A stretch of DNA of 64,000 nucleotides, taken from positions 3,472,001 to 3,536,000 of the forward strand of contig JAFEKR010000004.1 of assembly GCA_019022495.1 (NCBI GenBank), read 5' to 3'. The translations under genes and the position numbers were made by a program. The notes beneath the pieces are model-generated. The model did no database searches. It worked only from the letters and a program-made list of their open reading frames with translations, and was not told the DNA's origin. Shown here piece by piece: positions 57,916 to 64,000 of this stretch; position 1 is the first letter of the stretch, and every line of letters begins with the position of its first letter. This stretch comes from Epichloe hybrida (lineage: Eukaryota; Ascomycota; Sordariomycetes; Hypocreales; Clavicipitaceae).

Positions 57916-59209
57916 CTACGTTCTGACGTTCCGACCACGGATGCGTGCCGGCCCAAGCTCTCGTCGGATTTCTTCCAACTGCTCCAGACCAGTTTGAGCC
58001 TTTGATCGCTTCGACGTTCGCTTACCAGGCTTTGTGTAGCTTCCAAGGAAGTCATCCAAGATATTGTCGAAGTCTTTTCTCAGTGGCCCATCTACAGTTG
58101 ACACTGTCGACACTTGGGACACCGAGGCCATATCATCTTCATCATCCTCATTATACCGCTCCTCGATGACATCAAATCTGGCATCCAGAAGGTTCATTTG
58201 TTCTGTTCGAACCAGGGAAGATGAGGACATTGAAAAGGTGGACGCGTTGGTCATGGCACCCTTTCTCTTCTTCCTCCGCCCACCATTAGTCGTCGTAGTT
58301 CAGGTAGACTGGAGTTCTGAATGTGCGGCCGCCGCCTCGTGTTTCCCTGATTTTTGATCTTTTTTGAATTGTTTGAAGTTGTCCATCCAATCTTGCGACG
58401 GCCCTACTTCAGGATTCTCTCGAACCCTCACCAGGTCTGGCACTTCTTCTTTGTACTCCTTTGTGGGCTTGGCGGTTTCGTCGGATTCCCAGCCTTCCTC
58501 GTCATCGAGAAATTGGCCCTTCTCGAACTCATAATCGTCAATCTCCTCCCCATCCTTGGTGAGGTTTTTGAAAATGTCATCATCATCGTCGTCCACGTAT
58601 GCATCATCCTCCAATGCTTCGAGAACTTCTCTTAATCTGGGGTCCATATCTGGTTGAAATCCAGCAATAGCATCGGGAACCGCCTGTTGCACCTGATATG
58701 TTGCCCTCGTCAAGTTCTTGGATGGGAGTATTTCGTCATCAAATAGATCCCCCGATTTCTGTTCCAGGTCCATCTTCTTCAATGCATCCTCTAGGGACTC
58801 CTTCTGTTTCCCCTTGTTCTTATCGGTAGCTTCGATAAAGACAACCTCCCCAGACCCAGAATTGAGGTCGCGCATATGCTGCATGTAGTCATATTCGGTG
58901 TCGTCAAAGTAAACGCCGTGGCTAGCGGCCTCACCCTCGTTAGCTCGAATTTCAGCGGCTTCTGAGCCAAATTCCGATGCCAAATCATGAAGATGTTTTA
59001 CTTTAGACGATCCAGGCTTTGTCTGAGTCGGGTTCAAGACCATGGACGGGGCGCTCTCATCGTGAATAAGAGGGTCATTTTGCGGTCGGTGGACCAGCGT
59101 AAAGTGCTGGGCCGTCTTTTTGTCACTGCAAGTCACAATCAGCAAGTGTAGAACAAATAAATCACACCGGCATTTAGAGCTCAACATACATCCACTTTCC
59201 TCGAGGCAT
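57916..59209 (-). CDS. LTV1: 40S ribosome biogenesis factor Ltv1, with in-frame TGA
   Basis: Minus-strand exons: 59209-59190 (20 nt) and 59125-57916, with a 64 bp intron in phase. The join gives MPRGKWIDKKTAQHFTLVHRPQNDP, the conserved Ltv1 start, followed by the acidic body (FDDTEYDYMQHMRDL, GFQPDMDPRLREVLEALEDDAYVDDD). Reading continues in the same frame to 57916 with GGRRKKRKGAMTNASTFSM, SSLVRTEQMNLLDARFDVIEERY and a C-terminal basic tail, all typical of Ltv1. However, a TGA at 58302-58300 interrupts the frame between HSELQST and TTTTNGG. Ignoring it, the model has 409 sense-or-stop codons before the final stop. Without any bypass the protein would be 302 residues and lack its conserved C-terminus. 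A 36-base GT-AG intron (58309-58274) could remove the stop but would be very short. Ltv1 helps assemble and export the pre-40S subunit. Confidence 0.85.
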
Positions 59210-59651
59210 TTCGGCGTTGTTTGTGCGGTGTCGGATCCTAGTTGGGTTACTGGCCGTCACGGTGGAAAGCCTTCACGGTCGATGAAATTGGGCAGCAGTT
59301 ACTAAGAAAAGAAAAAAAAAAAAAAAAAAGTTGGACCCTCGTTTCAGCACAGTGTGCGACACGATAAAACTGTATGAGGCATAGGGTAGGACACCACGCT
59401 ATACAGTGTCAGTCTGAATCGCATCTATTTCGAAGAAAATTTGCCCCTCCATGGTGACGCATTAATCAGCCCCCCCCCCCATTGCGGGCTGTGAAGAAAC
59501 AGGATAGCACCGACTGAACCCAAACCTTTCATCCAAACGCCTTCCGAGGGCCACATCGAGTTTTCCATTTCTTTGAAATTGTCGAGGACGATTGCGAGCA
59601 CACACTTTTATTCTTTCAGTGCAGCGGTTCGAAAGAGCCATAGCCATCAAA
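59210..59651. promoter_or_regulatory. Shared divergent promoter, LTV1 / LSG1
   Basis: A 442 bp region between the starts of a 40S and a 60S assembly factor, with an A run of about 19 at 59310-59328 and a C run at 59469-59479. No individual site is recognised with confidence. Confidence 0.5.
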
Positions 59652-61662
59652 ATGGTTCTCGCAAAATCTAAGAAAAGCATGGGGCTTGGCAACACCCTGA
59701 TGAATGATCGTTTTGGCAAAGGCAAAGGTGCAGACAGAAAGAAAGGTGCCGCCATCACAAGAACAAACCACGCTACTGGAGAGCAATACCTCGTCAACGA
59801 GAAGGAAGATGCTGCCTGGGTCAAGATGCGCTCTGTCACAGAGCAAGGCGCCTTGGATGAGTTCTTGGCCACAGCAGAGCTGGCGGGCACTGACTTCACG
59901 GCTGAGAAGATGAACAATGTCAAGATCATTCACACAGATCAGAAAAACCCATATCTTCTATCCGCAAACGAAGAGCGTGCTGTGCTTGGTAAACATCGCC
60001 AGCACAGGAACCGCCTTACGGTTCCCAGGAGGCCGAAGTGGGATTCCACAACCACCCGGCAGGAGCTGGATGTCAAAGAGAGAGAAGCTTTTCTGAACTG
60101 GAGACGAGGACTGGCTGAGCTAGAAGAGAACAACGACCTGTTGATGACACCATTTGAAAGAAACCTCGAAGTGTGGCGTCAATTATGGAGAGTTATTGAA
60201 CGATCCGATCTCATTGTCCAAATTGTTGATGCCCGAAACCCTTTACTCTTCCGATCAGAAGATCTGGAGTCATATGTTAAATGTATTGATCCTGAGAAGG
60301 AAAATTTGCTTCTCATCAACAAGGCAGATATGATGACTCCTACCCAGCGCAAGGCCTGGGCTAAGCACTTGAAAAAGGCCGGCATTGCCTACAAATTCTT
60401 CTCAGCACAGCTAGCGAAGGAGATGATTGAAGCCAGGGATCAAGAGGGTGAGTCTGGGGAGGACGAACTCTCTCAGTCTGGCCGTACTGGAAAGCAACCC
60501 GCCCGCGATCAAGCTTCATCAGAAGAGGAGGAGGAGGAGGAGGAGAGCGAAGAAGAAGGTGGTGGTGCTCTGGGAGCTGGTGGTGAGGATGAAGATACTC
60601 AAATTCTGACAGTCGAGGAACTGGAGGACATTTTTCTACAACATGCCCCGAAAGATGCCGGTAAGTTTTCTTGATCTTGCCTCTATTGAGAGGATCACTG
60701 ACACGTATGCTGTTGCAGGTGCGGACCATAAGTTACAAGTAGGCTTGGTCGGGTACCCCAACGTCGGAAAATCGTCTACCATCAACGCCTTGATTGGAGC
60801 CAAGAAGGTGTCGGTTTCTTCGACCCCAGGCAAGACAAAACATTTCCAAACAATCCACCTTAGCGACAATGTCATTCTCTGCGATTGTCCTGGTCTTGTT
60901 TTCCCCAATTTCGCCTTCACTAAGGCGGATTTGGTTTGCAATGGTGTTTTGCCCATTGACCAGATGAGAGAATTCAACGGACCAGTTGGACTAGTTGCGC
61001 AGCGAATTCCAAGAGCATTTGTTGAAGCCATTTACGGTATTCACATCAAGACACGACCGATTGAGGAGGGAGGCACTGGTGTGCCAACAGCAGAGGAGAT
61101 ACTTCGTGCGTATGCCACTGCTCGAGGATTCTCTACCCAGGGCTTGGGCCAGCCTGATATTGCCAGAGCCTCACGATACATTTTGAAGGATTACGTCAAC
61201 GGCAAGCTTCTCTTCGTTCACCCCCCTCCCGGGATTGATGATGCCGAAGCCTTTAATCGCGAACTCTATGGTGCATACAACCTTCCTGAGAAGCGAAGAG
61301 CTGCTCTCGTTGCTGCCGTGGAGTCCATGTCTGTGGCTGACGACGAAATCGTCACTATTGACACGGACATTGTGACCATTCCCATGGGCCCAAAGACGCA
61401 GAGACTCGATGCCGGCTTCTTTGGTGGCCAAGGCACACAGGGCCATACCAGCATGCCATTCAACCACAAATATACCGAGCAGGGACTTGCCGCAGGCAAG
61501 ATGCTCAGCGGTCGAAAGGCTCGGACTGCAATTGCCCTGGAGAACGGGATCGACCCCAAGGACGTGCAAGTCGGGAGCAGTAAGAAGCATTTCAAGGGTG
61601 GTGCGAGAATGGGGAAAGGAAAGAAAGTTAGGACAAGGACCCCTAAGGATCTGGACGACTAA
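59652..61662 (+). CDS. LSG1: Large-subunit GTPase Lsg1, 650 aa
   Basis: Two exons: 59652-60660 and 60719-61662, with a 58 bp intron (GTAAGT...TTGCAG) in phase. The GTPase motifs are in permuted order: G4 NKAD (Asn223) first, then G1 GYPNVGKSS (from Gly348) and G3 DCPG, as in the YlqF/Lsg1 family. The N-terminus has GLGNTLMNDRFGKGKG, WVKMRSVTEQGALDEFL and the segment LTVPRRPKWDSTTT known from Lsg1. An acidic stretch (EEEEEEEESEEEGGG) separates G4 and G1. The C-terminus is basic (KHFKGGARMGKGKKVRTR). Lsg1 is a cytoplasmic GTPase that releases the export adaptor Nmd3 from pre-60S subunits. The ATG at 59652 fits the conserved start (MVLAKSKKSMGLG); the in-frame upstream extension has no support. 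Confidence 0.95.
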
Positions 61663-62020
61663 ATAGCATTGCATGAGTGCATGTGAAGAAGTGCATTTTC
61701 AAGGGATACATAACTTGCCAAGCAACGTGGTTTATTTGAGTAAACAGTTCAACCTTCTCATAGCTATTGTACTCTTACAACAGGCCTTTCACGAGACTCC
61801 AGTACATAGGGCCAGTCCTCAGGGAACAGGGCACGCAACAAATAACAAGCAAATCTAGAAAGGTTGCTCTACACTAAGATATAGGGGCGAAGTACCTCTG
61901 ATGTTTTTTCACGGTAAAATGTGTGGTTTTGCTTAAAGAGCCGCGTTAAGAGAGGTCATGGCCCTTATTGATTTGCTGTTATTAAAGAGGATTCTCCGGT
62001 GTGCCTGTGATGTAGTGGCG
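61663..62020. other. 3' flank of LSG1 leading into AT-rich DNA
   Basis: Normal base composition for about 300 bp after LSG1, then a fall in GC. No gene seen. Confidence 0.55.
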
Positions 62021-64000
62021 CAAAAAAATTTATTATTATGAGAGAGTGTTAGGGAGAGCTCCCTTAAAGCATAGGTTATATGAGGGCAGCGCGCATTAAT
62101 AGGGATAAAACGCGAGGTTAGACATTAGTGAATATAATGTATTAGAAGTACCTTTGTAAACTAGTTATTACTATAGCACACTATATACCTTTTAGGTATA
62201 AAAGTTAGGTGCTATCTATACCTTTAATTAACTAAATTAAATGCTTTCTATTATCCTTTTTTACCCTTACCTTAATAGTTATAAGCCTAGGAGGCTTTAA
62301 TTACTATTTTTATTAATTATTATTAAAGATATAAGCTTTATTAAATATTATTAATTAATGCTTACCTATATTATAAGATAATCACCCCTTTATTATATTA
62401 ATTAGTTAAAACCCTTATCTTATGCTTTAGTTAACTAATATATTCCCCTTTATAATATTTAAAGAAACTTTAAATATAGTGCTATTATTAGAGAAGGATT
62501 AAATTAAGTAGTTTACCTAGGTTAAGAACTATATAGAATTATATAGTGTTTAGGAGTATATTAACCCTAATAAGGTTAAATTACTTAAAGAACCTATAAT
62601 ACTTATATACCTTTAAAGGGGTTTATAACTAGAGATTACACTAGATAACCCTAATGCTCTTAAAGATTAGAAGATTACTTATAAAGATATAAAGGACTAA
62701 TTTAACTTTAAATATAAAGAGCTTTAATTTAACCTTATAAAGTATATAAACTTATTAAAGTAAATACTAAAGATTAGGGAATATATTTATAAGACTTTTT
62801 TAAAGAATATATAAGACTCTCTTAACTTTAATACTAAAGTAAAGAAAAAGGAGTTAGTTTAATATTATACTTATAGGATACTTAAGCTTCTTTATAATTA
62901 ATATAAGCTAAATACTAAGAAAATACTTATCCTTATAGAGAATTACCTTAATAATTACTTATAAGCTAAAGGTACTTATAATTAGTATAAGTAAGCTATA
63001 ATAATAAAGGTACTATAGAGAAATTATCTAGATCTTAAGACTTAATAGACTAAGAAAATAATACTATATAAGTTTATTATCTCTCTTTAAAGTAAATTTA
63101 AGGTATTTTAGAAGAAATAAAATAACTTACTTAATAAAGGAGAGAATAATAGCTTTCTTAAGGTAGTTAGTAAGTTTAAAAAAGACTATAAAGCTCCTTA
63201 GAGCTTAATAATAATAAAATTAGCTAATAACGCTATTACTACTAATAGATTAAATAGTTAGAATAAATTAGAGTAAAGGAAATACCCTAGATACTTTAGT
63301 TATAATATTTATAATATATTAAAGTAATAAGAATCCTATAATTTATTTAAAGCTTTTTATAAGCTAGAGGCTACTCCTAAGGATTAGGAAGTTAGGAAAA
63401 ACTCTAAGGATAATATTAAGAGATATCTAAAGGAGAACCTATAAGAGAGATTAAAAGCTATAAGTTAAAAGCTAGAGAAAAGGGAGAAAAGCAGTAATAT
63501 TATTATCCCCTTATAAAACCTAATAAATAACTTACTTATAGTAACTCTAGGAGAGAAAACTATAAATATATTATTATTTATATACTTATAAAGCTCTTAA
63601 CCTTTAAGGGAAGTTATATATTTAACTTTAAATACTATAGATAGCTTTAAAGGGAATTAGAATATAGTTATCTATAATTCTAGAGCTAATATTTATATTT
63701 TTAATAATATTTATTAGTTTAAATAGTCTAAGTTTAATAGAACTATTATAATAGAGGTTAGAGCTAGAGGTATAATCTATATATTCTTAGGATAAGGACT
63801 AGTCTATATATCTATTATAGATCTAGTATTATAAAGACTAAGAAGAATTATAGTGTAAAGTGCTTTACTAATTCTAGAATTCCACGTAAACCTAGTATTA
63901 GTAATAATTCTAATAAAGGTAAGGATTTATTAGAACTAGAAGAAAAGCTTTCTATTCTAAGGAAAGTATTCTATTACTAAACTTTATAATATTAATAAGC
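62020..64000. mobile_element. RIP-degraded Ty1/copia-like retrotransposon remnant
   Basis: The sequence becomes extremely AT-rich with TA everywhere (10 G or C among 60 bases at 62341-62400), and no open frame of note exists on either strand. One frame at 63673-63726 reads as a mutated retropepsin motif: the expected Asp-Ser-Gly-Ala-Asn-x-His series appears as Asn-Ser-Arg-Ala-Asn-x-Tyr, and later Gln codons appear as TAG. All these changes are C-to-T or G-to-A transitions, the signature of repeat-induced point mutation. The layout (a possible LTR near 62047-62230, then a gag-like stretch, then the protease-like motif) suggests a Ty1/copia element on the plus strand that runs past the window edge. 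The left boundary is uncertain by some tens of bases. Confidence 0.75.

Overview
This window is nuclear DNA of a filamentous ascomycete (Pezizomycotina), most likely a sordariomycete and plausibly hypocrealean. The reasons are: many short GT-AG introns (about 55-110 bp, most with a visible branch site); an NMR1/NmrA-type nitrogen regulator, sterol C-8 isomerase and a multi-domain class V chitinase paired with a LysM protein; and an AT-rich retroelement relic at the right edge with the mutation pattern of repeat-induced point mutation (RIP). I built 22 protein-coding gene models by joining exons so that reading phase and family motifs both carry through, plus one tRNA-Gly(CCC).

Layout. 1-2.96 kb: gene-free, with GT-rich microsatellites. 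2.96-10.9 kb: a conserved unknown protein, a large hybrid histidine kinase, a membrane RING-H2 protein and a small secreted protein. 11.4-19.5 kb: tRNA-Gly, a Pom34-like nucleoporin divergent from INO80 subunit Ies1, sterol isomerase Erg2, and NmrA. 19.5-22 kb: gene-free, with minisatellites. 22-23 kb: a conserved unknown protein. 23.3-31.3 kb: a divergent pair of secreted proteins, a multi-LysM protein (8 exons) and a subgroup-C-like GH18 chitinase (14 exons), sharing a 1.1 kb promoter. 31.8-36.5 kb: Fcf1 divergent from Rfc4, a small membrane protein and a derlin. 36.8-49.8 kb: two related cysteine-rich single-pass membrane proteins pointing outward around a tandem pair of N-terminal amidases (Nta1-like) with long, diverged tails. 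50.3-61.7 kb: Cbf5, Sac3, Ltv1 and Lsg1. 62-64 kb: RIP-degraded Ty1/copia-like DNA without long ORFs.

How the genes relate. Four genes (FCF1, CBF5, LTV1, LSG1) act in ribosome synthesis; SAC3 and the Pom34-like gene act at the nuclear pore; IES1 and RFC4 act on chromatin and replication. The LysM/chitinase pair is a cell-wall or chitin module. No secondary-metabolite cluster, CRISPR array or new defence system was recognised.

The most notable unexplained signals are: a 9-mer (TACGGAGTA/TACTCCGTA) present 12 times, always between genes and sometimes as a 16 bp palindrome; a 17-pair hairpin in CBF5 intron 1; an in-frame TGA inside an otherwise intact LTV1; a one-base lesion in one of the membrane-protein paralogues; and a 16 bp E-box palindrome plus a TGACT array in the LysM/chitinase promoter.
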